From SKPH01 sp051748565 (GTDB lineage: Bacteria; Bacillota; Dethiobacteria; DTU022), in NCBI GenBank assembly GCA_051748565.1, contig JBNJHN010000015.1, positions 1-36,154 on the forward strand: a DNA stretch of 36,154 bases, given 5' to 3'. Each line of letters starts with the position of its first letter. Position 1 is the first letter of the stretch. This document shows, in pieces, positions 22,908 through 31,960 of the stretch. A model generated the notes under the pieces. The model searched no databases. It was not told where the DNA came from and worked only from the letters and a program-made list of their open reading frames with translations. Both the position numbers and the translations under genes were made by a program.

Positions 22908-23960
22908 CTAGATGTTCCAGTAAACTCTCTGCACTTCAAGCACTTCCCGGAGGCGTTGTTGAGCCAGTTTGCCCGGCTCCAGGTCCGGTGCACGCTCTGT
23001 TATAGGAAGTCCCCACCTGCCCATGGCATTTAAAACCTGCATAACGGCTCCGGCCTGTCCCTGCAGGTGATAGCCGCCTTCCAGGCAGAGCAGGATTTTC
23101 CCCCCGGTCCATCGATCAGCAGCATCTGCCAGCACCTTTGCCATGTAATAGAATCCCCCGTGAGTCAGTGACATTCCCGCCAGTGGATCCTGCCGGTAAG
23201 CATCATGTCCCGAGGAAATAAGTATCAGTTCCGGTTTATACTGATCAAGCACCGGAATGATCACCTGATCAAAAAAGAAAGCATATTCTACATCGCCACA
23301 ACCGGCAGGCAGGGGGATATTAACGCTAAAGCCCTCCCCGTCACCATATCCGACTTCCTGCAGGCGGCCTGTTCCCGGATAAGCAGGGCTCTGATGAGTT
23401 GAAATAAATAATACTTCCCGGTCATTTTCAAAAGCATGCTGGGTACCATTGCCATGGTGAACATCCCAGTCAACAATGGCGATTTTCTTCAACCCAAAAT
23501 CACGCCGGGCTGCAGAAGCAGCAATGGCAATATTGTTAAAAAGACAAAAACCCATAGCCCTGTTCTTCTCGGCATGATGGCCCGGCGGGCGATTAAGGGC
23601 AAAAATTTTAAGTATAGTACCATTCATTATCTTTTTCAATCCGGTTAGAACACCGCCGGCAGACAGAAGTGCAATCCTGTAAGATTCAGGGACAATGTAT
23701 GTGTCCATATCCAAAAATCTCTTACCGGACAGGCATGCTTCCTCAATTGAGCGGATATAATCAGTGTCATGAACTAAAGCGATATCTTCAATACCGGCAG
23801 GCTCTGGATCAAACATCTTGATGTAATCAGCCACCCCGCCCTGTTCCAATGCAGCAATGATATGCTCAAGTCTCTCTTTTCGTTCCGGGTGCTGCCCCTG
23901 TGTATGGACCAGGTATTCCGGATCATAGACAATACCGATTGTGTCTTTAACTTTTTCCAT
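22908..23960 (-). CDS. Histone deacetylase superfamily enzyme (AcuC-like)
   Basis: A predicted zinc-dependent amidohydrolase removing acetyl groups from lysines or small amines. Of 350 residues, key motifs are HPERKERLEHI, the catalytic His pair in NRPPGHHAEKNRAMGFCLFN, the zinc-binding DWDVHHGNGTQHAF, ISTHQSPAYPGTG, and SSGHDAYRQDPLAGM, where the usual SAGFD reads SSGHD while the metal-binding Asp is kept. Then LCLEGGYHL supplies the transition-state region. ATG at 23960 has GAGGGG 4 nt upstream; a GTG 12 bases earlier is possible. It is 13 bp after a thioesterase gene. In Bacillus AcuC deacetylates acetyl-CoA synthetase; whether this one does is unknown. Confidence 0.92.
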   Translation of the reverse strand: MEKVKDTIGIVYDPEYLVHTQGQHPERKERLEHIIAALEQGGVADYIKMFDPEPAGIEDIALVHDTDYIRSIEEACLSGKRFLDMDTYIVPESYRIALLSAGGVLTGLKKIMNGTILKIFALNRPPGHHAEKNRAMGFCLFNNIAIAASAARRDFGLKKIAIVDWDVHHGNGTQHAFENDREVLFISTHQSPAYPGTGRLQEVGYGDGEGFSVNIPLPAGCGDVEYAFFFDQVIIPVLDQYKPELILISSGHDAYRQDPLAGMSLTHGGFYYMAKVLADAADRWTGGKILLCLEGGYHLQGQAGAVMQVLNAMGRWGLPITERAPDLEPGKLAQQRLREVLEVQRVYWNI

Positions 23961-23973
23961 TTTTCCCCTCACT

Positions 23974-24396
23974 TCATTCTCTGAGATTACCCAGGGCCTG
24001 GCATAATCTGTTCCATAAAAAGGGGCTGAATTTTTTCAAAGCTACCGGACGACCCTTCTCATTCATAAAGGCATGTTCTGTATAACCCCGGGCGATAAGT
24101 TTACCCTCGTGTAAAATATCATAATTAAAAGTCAACCGTACGTTCTGCAGGCTTTCGAGTCTTGTTTTGATTGTTAATTCATCATCATATCTGGCTGCGT
24201 GCTTATATTCGCAATAAGCCTTCAGAACAGGCAGGAACAGCTTGCTTTTTTCAAATTCGATATAAGGAAGGCCGATGTTTCTCATTAACTCCGTCCTGCC
24301 AATTTCAAACCAGACTAAGTATTTAGCATGATAGGCAACGCCCATCTGATCGGTTTCCTCATAACGAACCCTTACAATAGCCTGATTATTTTTCAC
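23974..24396 (-). CDS. Acyl-CoA thioesterase, YbgC/4-hydroxybenzoyl-CoA thioesterase family
   Basis: A hot-dog fold hydrolase of 140 residues that cleaves acyl-CoA thioesters; the exact chain is unknown. It shows the family active-site stretch RVRYEETDQMGVAYHAKYLV followed by WFEIGRTELMR, in which the catalytic Asp after ET lies at about residue 16. A second conserved stretch VRLTFNYDILHEGKLIARGYTEHAFMN runs from about residue 85. The start is GTG (24394-24396) with GGGAG about 10 nt upstream. It lies 47 bp after pyk and 13 bp before the deacetylase gene. Confidence 0.93.
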   Translation of the reverse strand: MKNNQAIVRVRYEETDQMGVAYHAKYLVWFEIGRTELMRNIGLPYIEFEKSKLFLPVLKAYCEYKHAARYDDELTIKTRLESLQNVRLTFNYDILHEGKLIARGYTEHAFMNEKGRPVALKKFSPFLWNRLCQALGNLRE

Positions 24397-24443
24397 CGTG
24401 CTTCTTCTCCCGGATTGGAATATTTGTTCAGTAATAATTTAGA

Positions 24444-26192
24444 TCAAAGCACATTTGCTTCGCCCCGGTAAATCTGGCCCCTGATGGCATCAACTGTAAT
24501 AATCTCACCTGTTTTAATTAGTCTTACCGCCTGGGGCACACCGACTATAGCCGGTTTTCCGAGATTAATCGCTAAAATCGCACCATGCGAAGTAAGACCG
24601 CCTTCTTCTGTAACCAGGGCTGCCGCTTTTTTTATGGCCTCCAGGTAGCTGATGTTAGTAGATCCGGTAATCAGGATATCTCCTTCTTTTATTTTTTCAA
24701 GATCGCTTTCATTCCTCACCACACAGGCGGTACCGCTTGCCGCTGATTTTCCGATACCGACTCCTTTCACAATAACCTCCCCCACCGTTTCAACCCTTAA
24801 GAGATTCGTAGTTCCGGATACTCCAACAGGCACACCTGCGGTAATAACTACCAGGTTACCGTCATTGATTAACCCTTCATTGAGCGAAACCTGGATTGCG
24901 CTTAGAAACATATCATCCGTTGATTTGGCCGGCGGGCATACCAGGGCATGAACTCCCCAGGTCAGAGTCAGTTGTGATGCAACCTGCCGACTTGAAGTTA
25001 CGGCAACTATGGGTGCCCGCGGTTTGTACTTTGAGACCATTCTCGCCGTATGGCCTGACTGCGTTGCTGTGATTATTGCATCGGCCTCCAGTTCATAGGC
25101 CACACGGCTTGTGCTGTAGCTGATTGCACCGGTTACAGTTTTTCTAATCATCGAACCCAATTCTTCCATAATTCTCTTAAAATCAAGTCCTTCTTCGGTC
25201 CTTTCGGCAATACGGCTCATTGTTTTGACCGCCTCAATTGGAAAACGTCCGATTGCAGTTTCTCCTGAAAGCATTACAGCATCAGTACCGTCAAAAATCG
25301 CATTGGCCACATCGCTGGCCTCAGCCCTTGTTGGCCGCGGGTTACGAATCATGCTGTCAAGCATCTGGGTTGCCGTAATAACCGGTTTGCCCAACTTGTT
25401 ACATTTTTTAATGAAATGTTTTTGCAAAAGCGGTACTTCTTCAGGTGGTATTTCAACTCCCAAATCGCCACGTGCAACCATGATTCCATCCGATACTTCC
25501 AGGATCCGATCGTAGTTTTCTACCCCTTCCCTGCTTTCAATCTTGGCCAGGATCATTATACTGCCGTTGTTTTTTTCAACCAGCCGTCTGATTTCAAGAA
25601 TATCATCACTATCGCGGGTAAATGAAGCAGCCAGAAAATCAACATCATTTTCAAGAGCTACTTTGATATCTTCGTGATCTTCTTTGCTTATTGCGGGCAA
25701 ATTAATTCTCGTTCCCGGGGTATTTAAACCTTTATAACTGCGAAGTTCTCCACCGTGTAAAACACGGCACAAAATTTCCCGACCTGATACATCTATAACT
25801 TCTAAACTAATCAGGCCGTCATCGATCAGGACAGTACAGCCCGGTTTTAGATCGCAGTGCAGCTCTTCATAAGTAACAGAAACCTTATTGCTATTTCCGA
25901 TCACAGGCTCTGTTGTCAGGACAAAATCCTGCCCGTCTTCGAGAACCACATAATCCTGATCCAGGTCTCCGGTTCTGACTTCGGGACCGCGTGTATCAAA
26001 TAAAAAACCGATATTACTGTGTAAACCGGCACTTACTTCCCGAATCATCCTCAGACGGCGCAGGTGATCTTCTATACTGCCATGTGACAGGTTTAACCTG
26101 GCCACATTCATGCCTGCCCCGATAAGCTCTTTTATCCTCTCTTTAGAATCTATGCTCGGTCCGATAGTACAAACAATTTTTGTTCGCCTCAT
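24444..26192 (-). CDS. pyk: Pyruvate kinase with C-terminal PEP-utilizing (swivel) domain
   Basis: Converts phosphoenolpyruvate and ADP to pyruvate and ATP, the last glycolytic step. The 582-residue protein starts RRTKIVCTIGPS, then has GMNVARLNLSHGS, FLFDTRGPEVRTG, the catalytic Lys in ILAKIESREGVEN, MVARGDLGVEIP, TQMLDSMIRNPRPTRAEASD and ATQSGHTARMVS. After residue 480 comes an extra domain with GGLTSHGAILAINLGKPAIVG, the phosphohistidine-domain form found in Bacillus and clostridia. ATG at 26192 is preceded by GGGAGG at 8 nt; the frame continues upstream for 17 codons without support. It follows pfkA by 98 bp. Confidence 0.97.
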   Translation of the reverse strand: MRRTKIVCTIGPSIDSKERIKELIGAGMNVARLNLSHGSIEDHLRRLRMIREVSAGLHSNIGFLFDTRGPEVRTGDLDQDYVVLEDGQDFVLTTEPVIGNSNKVSVTYEELHCDLKPGCTVLIDDGLISLEVIDVSGREILCRVLHGGELRSYKGLNTPGTRINLPAISKEDHEDIKVALENDVDFLAASFTRDSDDILEIRRLVEKNNGSIMILAKIESREGVENYDRILEVSDGIMVARGDLGVEIPPEEVPLLQKHFIKKCNKLGKPVITATQMLDSMIRNPRPTRAEASDVANAIFDGTDAVMLSGETAIGRFPIEAVKTMSRIAERTEEGLDFKRIMEELGSMIRKTVTGAISYSTSRVAYELEADAIITATQSGHTARMVSKYKPRAPIVAVTSSRQVASQLTLTWGVHALVCPPAKSTDDMFLSAIQVSLNEGLINDGNLVVITAGVPVGVSGTTNLLRVETVGEVIVKGVGIGKSAASGTACVVRNESDLEKIKEGDILITGSTNISYLEAIKKAAALVTEEGGLTSHGAILAINLGKPAIVGVPQAVRLIKTGEIITVDAIRGQIYRGEANVL

Positions 26193-26290
26193 TGACTCAA
26201 CCTCCCGAATTAGGTACCGGAAAAGGGAATCCAAATTTAACATGAAAGTTGGCGTTGCGCCTGAACCCCAAAATCCTGAATTATTTTCTC

Positions 26291-27253
26291 TTATCTTGAT
26301 AATACCAGGGCCAGGTTGTATAAATCCTCCGGGAATGGCTTTGTTTCAAAACATTCTTCCAGCGGTTTTGCAATAATTGCCTCTCCCCTGATGGCAGTAA
26401 AAAGTCCGCTTTTACCATCATGAAGAAGATCTACAGCTTCTGAACCCATACGGCTGCCCAACAACCGATCTACCGCACTGGGGCTGCCGCCACGCTGAAT
26501 ATGGCCTAGAACAGTTACTCTGATTTCTGAATCAATTCGTCTTTTAAGCTCTTTTTTGACCTCATAGACATCAGCTGCGCCCTCGGCCACAATAATGATA
26601 CTGTGTGCTTTTTGACGCTTTATCCCTCGCACTAACCTGCTGCTGACTTCATCAAGGTTATATTCTATTTCAGGCACCAGGATTGATTCAGCCCCACCGG
26701 CCAAACCGGCTGCAAGAGCCAGGTAACCATTTTCACGACCCATTACTTCAAGAACAAATATTCTTTCATGCGATGTGGCCGTGTCGCGAAGCCGGTTAAC
26801 GGCTTCAAGGATCGTGTTTACGGCAGTATCAAATCCTATCGTCGTCTCTGTGCCGTTAATATCATTATCAATTGTTCCCGGTACACAGATTGTTTTTATA
26901 CCTCTTTTTTCAAGGGTCACTGCACCCCGAAAAGTGCCCTCACCGCCAATAATCACCAGTCCTTCGATATCTTCTGACTTCAAAAACGCCGCCGCTTTAT
27001 CCTGATTTTCCGGCTGAAACATTTCAGGTGCCCGAGCGGTCAATAAAATTGTGCCTCCTCGATGGATAATATCTGCCACAGAACCGATTCGCAGTTCTAC
27101 AAACCGGTTTCCGTTAAACAGCCCGGCATAACCCCTTTTAATTCCACAAACCTCGTACCCCTTACTTATACCCCTGCGTACAACTGCCCGTACAGCAGCA
27201 TTCATACCGGGGGCATCGCCACCGCTGGTTAAAACTGCAAGTTTAGGTGCCAC
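26291..27253 (-). CDS. pfkA: 6-phosphofructokinase (ATP type)
   Basis: Phosphorylates fructose 6-phosphate, the committed glycolytic step. The 320-residue protein has SGGDAPGMNAAVRAVVR at the N-terminus, the catalytic PGTIDNDINGTETTIGFDTA (Asp129), EVMGRENGYLAL, GAESILVPE and GHIQRGGSPSA. The nucleotide motif reads GGEGT (103-107) rather than GGDGS or GGDGT; its Gly106 marks the ATP type, while pyrophosphate-dependent enzymes have Asp there. The start is GTG 27253 and overlaps the dnaE end by 11 bp, with GAGGGGG about 10 nt upstream inside dnaE. The dnaE-pfkA-pyk order is common in Firmicutes. Confidence 0.96.
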   Translation of the reverse strand: MAPKLAVLTSGGDAPGMNAAVRAVVRRGISKGYEVCGIKRGYAGLFNGNRFVELRIGSVADIIHRGGTILLTARAPEMFQPENQDKAAAFLKSEDIEGLVIIGGEGTFRGAVTLEKRGIKTICVPGTIDNDINGTETTIGFDTAVNTILEAVNRLRDTATSHERIFVLEVMGRENGYLALAAGLAGGAESILVPEIEYNLDEVSSRLVRGIKRQKAHSIIIVAEGAADVYEVKKELKRRIDSEIRVTVLGHIQRGGSPSAVDRLLGSRMGSEAVDLLHDGKSGLFTAIRGEAIIAKPLEECFETKPFPEDLYNLALVLSR

Positions 27254-30200
27254 CTTCTGTAATCCCCCTCATGTTGTTTTGATTTACCTTGCCGGGATCA
27301 TGCTCAATTACAGTACCGGGTCCGAGAAGACTTTCCAGTCTTTCAAGGCAGGCCGGATGATCACTAACCCAGTACTCTTCCTCAAGCATCAGTGTTTTCC
27401 CATCTTTTTTAAAATAGAGGCAGACCGGGATTTCTCCTATTTCCGCAACTAGCGTATCTTTTAAACTCTCCAGCACTTTACGGTCATGATTTTCCTCAAT
27501 TAGAAGGCTAAAAAACTTCTGTTCTCTGTTTATCGGTTTCAGGGATTCTACAATTATCTTGATATCCTCTTCTTCCTTGAAATCTGTCCTGCCTTCGACT
27601 AAAACCAAATTATCTTCTTCAAGCAGAGCCGATTGCCTCTCAAAGAGGTCGGGGAATACAACCAGCTCAACTCCTCCGGTCAAATCCTCGAGTTTTACAA
27701 ACGCCATCTGTTTGTTTTTTTTAGTATAAAACCTTCGGACTGCAACAATAATGCCACCTACCTGCACCTTACGGTTATCACCGGCATCGCCCAGTTCGGC
27801 ACAGTTGATTAATTTCGGAATTCTTTCCAGAACAGGCCGGTAAGGCTCAAGCGGATGTCCGGAAATAAAAAGACCGAGCATCTCTTTTTCCAGGGAGAGC
27901 CTTTCTTTATCTGTAAAAGGTTCTATTGCGGGAAGATTGTCTTCGAGCAATTCTTCCTGAACACTTGTCTCCATTAATGAAAACATCGATATTTGTCCGT
28001 TTTCGCGTTCACGCTGGACAGCCTGACCCTGGGCCAATATATCTTCTAAAGCCGCCAGGTATTGCGCTCTGTGGCCGCCAAGTGAATCGAAAACACCGCA
28101 TTTGACAAGGCTTTCTAAAACCTTGCGGTTGCAGGAGTGTAAATCGATACGTGATACAAAATCACGCATCGAAGCAAATGGTTTTTCCTGCCTGGCCCTT
28201 CCTATTGATTCAATAGCACCTAACCCAACATTTTTTACAGCGGCCAGACCGAAGCGAATCCTCTTCCCGCCAACAACTGTAAAATGGGTTTCACTCTCGT
28301 TAATGTCCGGAGGAAGAATTTCAATGCCCATTCGCCTGCAATCTGCTATGTAAAGAGCCACCTTGTCACTGTTGGAATAATATATTGTCATCAGAGCAGC
28401 CATATATTCTGTCGGATAATTAGCTTTCAGGTAGGCTGTCTGGTATGCAATCAGGGCGTAAGCAGCAGCATGTGACTTGTTAAACCCGTAAGAGGCAAAC
28501 TTTAAGATCAGGTCATATATTTTAACAGCCAGATCTTTCGAATAACCGTTTTTCATACAACCGCTGATGAAAAGCTCTTGCTGTTCATCGAGAATCTGTA
28601 ATTTCTTTTTGCCGATCGCCCGGCGCAGTAAATCTGCCTGCCCCAGGGTAAAACCGGCCATGCGGGCGGCTATTTCCATAATCTGCTCCTGGTAAACTAT
28701 TACTCCGTAAGTTTCATTTAAAATCGGTTCGAGGACAGGATGGGCATATTTAATCTGCTTTTTTCCATGTTTGCTTTGGACAAAAACCGGGATTTGCTCC
28801 ATCGGGCCAGGACGGTACAGGGCAACCACGGCAATAATATCTTCAAATTTATTCGGTATCAACTCCCGAAGAACTGAGCGCATCCCTGTGCTTTCCAACT
28901 GGAAAGTTCCTGTGGTTTCGCCTTGCGAGAGCATTTCATAAGTCGCAGGATCATCAAGCGGTATTTGATCAATATTTATCGATTTATTGTGTCTTTTTTC
29001 GATATTCTCAAGCGCTTCGCCGATTATACTCAGAGTTTTTAAACCTAAAAAATCCATTTTCAGAAGACCGAGATCTTCAAGAGTTCCCATCGGGAACTGA
29101 GTAACCACAGCGCTGTCAGCAGTTTTATATAGCGGCACATGGTTAACCAGGGGTTCCCTGGCGATTACTACCCCGGCGGCATGGGTCGAGGCATGGCGGG
29201 GCATACCTTCGACTGCCATTGATGTATCCAGCAGCTTCCGGTACTGTTCCTCCCTGTAAAGTGCCTGCAGTTCTGTGCTCTGCCTCAGGGCCCTGGCTAT
29301 AGTCATTTTAGGCTCCATTGGTATCAGCTTGGCAATCCTGTCAACTTCGGCGTAAGGAATAGCCAGTGCCCTCCCGACATCACGCACTGCTGCCCTGGCC
29401 GCCATTGTTCCGAAAGTAATGATCTGGGCAACACGCTCCTGGCCATATTTATCACAAACATATTGTAAAATCCGGTCTCGCTTATCATCACAAAAATCGA
29501 TATCGATATCAGGCATCGAAATTCTTTCCGGGTTCAGGAAACGTTCGAATAAGAGACCGTGCTGCAGTGGCTCTATATTGGTAATACCGAGACAATAAGC
29601 GACCAGGCTGCCGGCAGCCGAACCACGTCCCGGTCCGACAATAACCTTTTCTTTTTTTGCATACTCGATTAAATCCCAGATAATTAAAAAATAGTTGGCA
29701 TAATCCATTTGCTGGATTACCCTGAGCTCATAATCAAGTCTCTCCTGCATCTCCGGAGTTACGGCTGCATAGCGCCATTTCAAGCCTTCATAACAACGTT
29801 CTTTAAGATAAATGTTCGGATCAATCCCATCGGGCAATCTGAATTCGGGCAGGTGTCTCTGCGAGAAATCCTTTTCCACATTGCAGCGTTCGGCAATCCG
29901 GAGACTGTTGCTGATTGCATCGGGGAATTCGGAAAATAAGTCGGCCATTTCGTCAGCCGCTTTAAAATAAAACTCTTGTGATTCAAACTTCATCCGATCA
30001 GTTTCATCAACAGTTTTACCGGTTTGGATACAAAGGAGAACATCGTGGACGGCTGCATCTTCCTTAGAAAGGTAATGAACATCGTTGGAAGCAACGAGTG
30101 GAATGCCCTCTTTCCTTGAAATATCTGCCAGAACTTTATTGACTGTTTTCTGTTCCGGAATTCCGTGGTCATGAAGCTCTAAGAAAAAATTATTCGGTCC

Positions 30201-30704
30201 AAATAAATCGCGGTAATAACGGGCTGCTTCAAAAGCTTTTTCCAGCTGGCCATTGAGGATCATCGTTGGTATTTCTCCGGCCAGGCAGGCGCTGAGAGCA
30301 ATGAGCCCTTCGCTGCATTCTTCCAGCAGTTCCCTGTCAACCCGCGGTTTATAATAGAAACCTTCCAGGTATCCTGCAGAGACAAGGCGCATCAGGTTGC
30401 GATAGCCGGTATCATTTTCAGCAAGCAGAACCAGGTGGTACTGTGAGTCATCAATTTTTGCTTCTTTTTGAAAACGCGAGCGATGGGAAACATATATCTC
30501 ACAGCCGAGTATGGGTTTGATCCCGGCTGCTTTTGCAGCCCGGTAAAAATCAATAATCCCGAACATAGTTCCGTGATCAGTTACAGCCAGTGCGGGCATG
30601 CCCAGTTCGACGGCCCGGCCAATCATCTTGTCAACTCTTGCCGCTCCGTCCAGCAGACTGTATTCACTGTGACAGTGCAGGTGCACAAAGTTATTATCGC
30701 CCAA
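27243..30704 (-). CDS. dnaE: DNA polymerase III subunit alpha
   Basis: Replicative DNA polymerase catalytic subunit. The 1153-residue protein has a PHP domain (HLHCHSEYSLLDG at 8-20, TDHGTMFG at 42-49, SNDVHYLSKEDA near 207-218) that keeps its His and Asp metal ligands. The polymerase palm carries PDIDIDF (Asp401 and Asp403, matching the E. coli positions) and LKMDFLGLKTL for the third Asp. Fingers, helix-hairpin-helix (near 830) and an OB fold in the last 200 residues follow. The start is TTG (30702-30704) with GAGG 7 nt upstream. It is the first gene of the dnaE-pfkA-pyk unit and lies divergent from an AI-2E family gene. Confidence 0.97.
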   Translation of the reverse strand: MGDNNFVHLHCHSEYSLLDGAARVDKMIGRAVELGMPALAVTDHGTMFGIIDFYRAAKAAGIKPILGCEIYVSHRSRFQKEAKIDDSQYHLVLLAENDTGYRNLMRLVSAGYLEGFYYKPRVDRELLEECSEGLIALSACLAGEIPTMILNGQLEKAFEAARYYRDLFGPNNFFLELHDHGIPEQKTVNKVLADISRKEGIPLVASNDVHYLSKEDAAVHDVLLCIQTGKTVDETDRMKFESQEFYFKAADEMADLFSEFPDAISNSLRIAERCNVEKDFSQRHLPEFRLPDGIDPNIYLKERCYEGLKWRYAAVTPEMQERLDYELRVIQQMDYANYFLIIWDLIEYAKKEKVIVGPGRGSAAGSLVAYCLGITNIEPLQHGLLFERFLNPERISMPDIDIDFCDDKRDRILQYVCDKYGQERVAQIITFGTMAARAAVRDVGRALAIPYAEVDRIAKLIPMEPKMTIARALRQSTELQALYREEQYRKLLDTSMAVEGMPRHASTHAAGVVIAREPLVNHVPLYKTADSAVVTQFPMGTLEDLGLLKMDFLGLKTLSIIGEALENIEKRHNKSINIDQIPLDDPATYEMLSQGETTGTFQLESTGMRSVLRELIPNKFEDIIAVVALYRPGPMEQIPVFVQSKHGKKQIKYAHPVLEPILNETYGVIVYQEQIMEIAARMAGFTLGQADLLRRAIGKKKLQILDEQQELFISGCMKNGYSKDLAVKIYDLILKFASYGFNKSHAAAYALIAYQTAYLKANYPTEYMAALMTIYYSNSDKVALYIADCRRMGIEILPPDINESETHFTVVGGKRIRFGLAAVKNVGLGAIESIGRARQEKPFASMRDFVSRIDLHSCNRKVLESLVKCGVFDSLGGHRAQYLAALEDILAQGQAVQRERENGQISMFSLMETSVQEELLEDNLPAIEPFTDKERLSLEKEMLGLFISGHPLEPYRPVLERIPKLINCAELGDAGDNRKVQVGGIIVAVRRFYTKKNKQMAFVKLEDLTGGVELVVFPDLFERQSALLEEDNLVLVEGRTDFKEEEDIKIIVESLKPINREQKFFSLLIEENHDRKVLESLKDTLVAEIGEIPVCLYFKKDGKTLMLEEEYWVSDHPACLERLESLLGPGTVIEHDPGKVNQNNMRGITEGGT

Positions 30705-30750
30705 AGCTCAGCCTCATTTCGCAATTTGTCTTTTATGATTCTTTCGACTC

Positions 30751-30773
30751 ATTCAAAGGAAGTTCCTTTGAAT
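30751..30773. promoter_or_regulatory. 23-bp palindrome between dnaE and the AI-2E family gene
   Basis: Arms ATTCAAAGGAA (30751-30761) and TTCCTTTGAAT (30763-30773) are exact reverse complements around a single G. It ends 2 bp before the -35 box of the plus-strand promoter and about 47 bp before the dnaE start. The size and position fit a dimeric repressor or activator site. No regulator gene is adjacent. Confidence 0.65.
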
Positions 30774-30775
30774 AC

Positions 30776-30804
30776 TTCACTTTTTTTAAGCATCAATATA
30801 TAAT
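30776..30804 (+). promoter_or_regulatory. Promoter for the AI-2E family gene
   Basis: A consensus -10 TATAAT (30799-30804) is preceded at 17 bp by TTCACT (30776-30781), a moderate -35. The leader to the GTG at 30878 would be about 68 nt. The palindrome lies directly upstream. Confidence 0.65.
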
Positions 30805-30877
30805 ACAATTAGATTGGCGAAAATTCTTATAAACCATCCATATTTGCTCAAACAATAATTATCGAAGGAGTTTTACC

Positions 30878-31960
30878 GTGTTTGAAGATCGGGAAACTCG
30901 CCTGGCACTTAAAATAGTCTTCTTCGCAACCGCTGTCTTTATTTTGATCTGGTCCCTTGTTCAACTGGCGCCAATCATCTCAATTATCATTATAGCTATT
31001 TTTATTGTCTATTTGATAAACCCTCTGGTTGCTTTTCTGATCAGTATCAGGATCAAGCCCCTCCTGGCAGCTGTGATTTCCTCCCTGATTATACTGGTTG
31101 CGATAACCCTGTTATTTTATCTGCTGATTCCGGGTTTAATAATCGAGGTTAGACAGCTACTGATATTCCTGACTACTCAATTTATACAGGATCTGCCGGC
31201 GCTGATCGCAGATTTGGAAGAACTTGACCAGCGTTTCAACCTGCAGCTCACCGAAACATTTATCGAGTATTCAAACCAGTTTATCAGGCAGGCTCCCGGC
31301 AACATTCAGCAGCTGCTGCGCAGTTTGACTGCATTGTCGATGGACCTGTTAACCAGGGCCTGGATCATACTTGCCCTGGTTTTCCTTGTTTTCTACCTGG
31401 TCCAGGATATTGACAAAGCCAAGCAGAACCTCACTCTCTTATTCCCCCAGATTTATAAAGAAAATGTTGTCCATATCCTCACTATTATTGATGAGAAGGT
31501 CGGCGCTTACATTCGCGGTACCCTGCTTAAATGTGTTTTTGTCGGCCTGCTTACCTGGCTTGGCCTATCTATCCTGGGGATGCCGTTCGCCCTGATGCTC
31601 GGTATCCTGGCCGGAATTTTCAATGTCGTTCTATATATCGGGCCAATTGTGGCAACAGTCCCGGCTTTGCTTTTAAGTATTATGCCCGGTACCCCCAGTA
31701 TTTTTTTGGTTATTCTGCTCTATATCCTGGTTCAAATCCTTGACGCTTTTGTCTTCACACCGGTATTTTTGGGCAAGGCAACAGATATCAGCCCGCTTAC
31801 AGTTATTATTATGGTCTTAATAGGAGCGCAATTAATGGGCCTGTTGGGGATTATCCTCGCCATTCCCATAGCAGCAACCCTCAAAGTGCTCCTGGTCCAC
31901 TATTACCTGGATAAGCGTAAAAACGAAGAAGCCAACCTTGTAAAAAACAGCAAGCACTAA
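30878..31960 (+). CDS. AI-2E family membrane transporter (UPF0118/PerM-like)
   Basis: A multi-pass membrane protein of 360 residues; family members export small molecules or ions, including autoinducer-2 and, in some lineages, sodium. Helices near 11-50 and 60-95 precede a soluble segment (about 100-150, with LEELDQRFNLQLTETF). The C-terminal half has the conserved FNVVLYIGPIVATVPALLLS and helices to the Lys-rich end. The start is GTG with AAGGAG 7 nt upstream. It stands alone on the plus strand, and its stop touches the stop of convergent trmL with no gap. The substrate cannot be read from sequence. Confidence 0.92.
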   Translation: MFEDRETRLALKIVFFATAVFILIWSLVQLAPIISIIIIAIFIVYLINPLVAFLISIRIKPLLAAVISSLIILVAITLLFYLLIPGLIIEVRQLLIFLTTQFIQDLPALIADLEELDQRFNLQLTETFIEYSNQFIRQAPGNIQQLLRSLTALSMDLLTRAWIILALVFLVFYLVQDIDKAKQNLTLLFPQIYKENVVHILTIIDEKVGAYIRGTLLKCVFVGLLTWLGLSILGMPFALMLGILAGIFNVVLYIGPIVATVPALLLSIMPGTPSIFLVILLYILVQILDAFVFTPVFLGKATDISPLTVIIMVLIGAQLMGLLGIILAIPIAATLKVLLVHYYLDKRKNEEANLVKNSKH

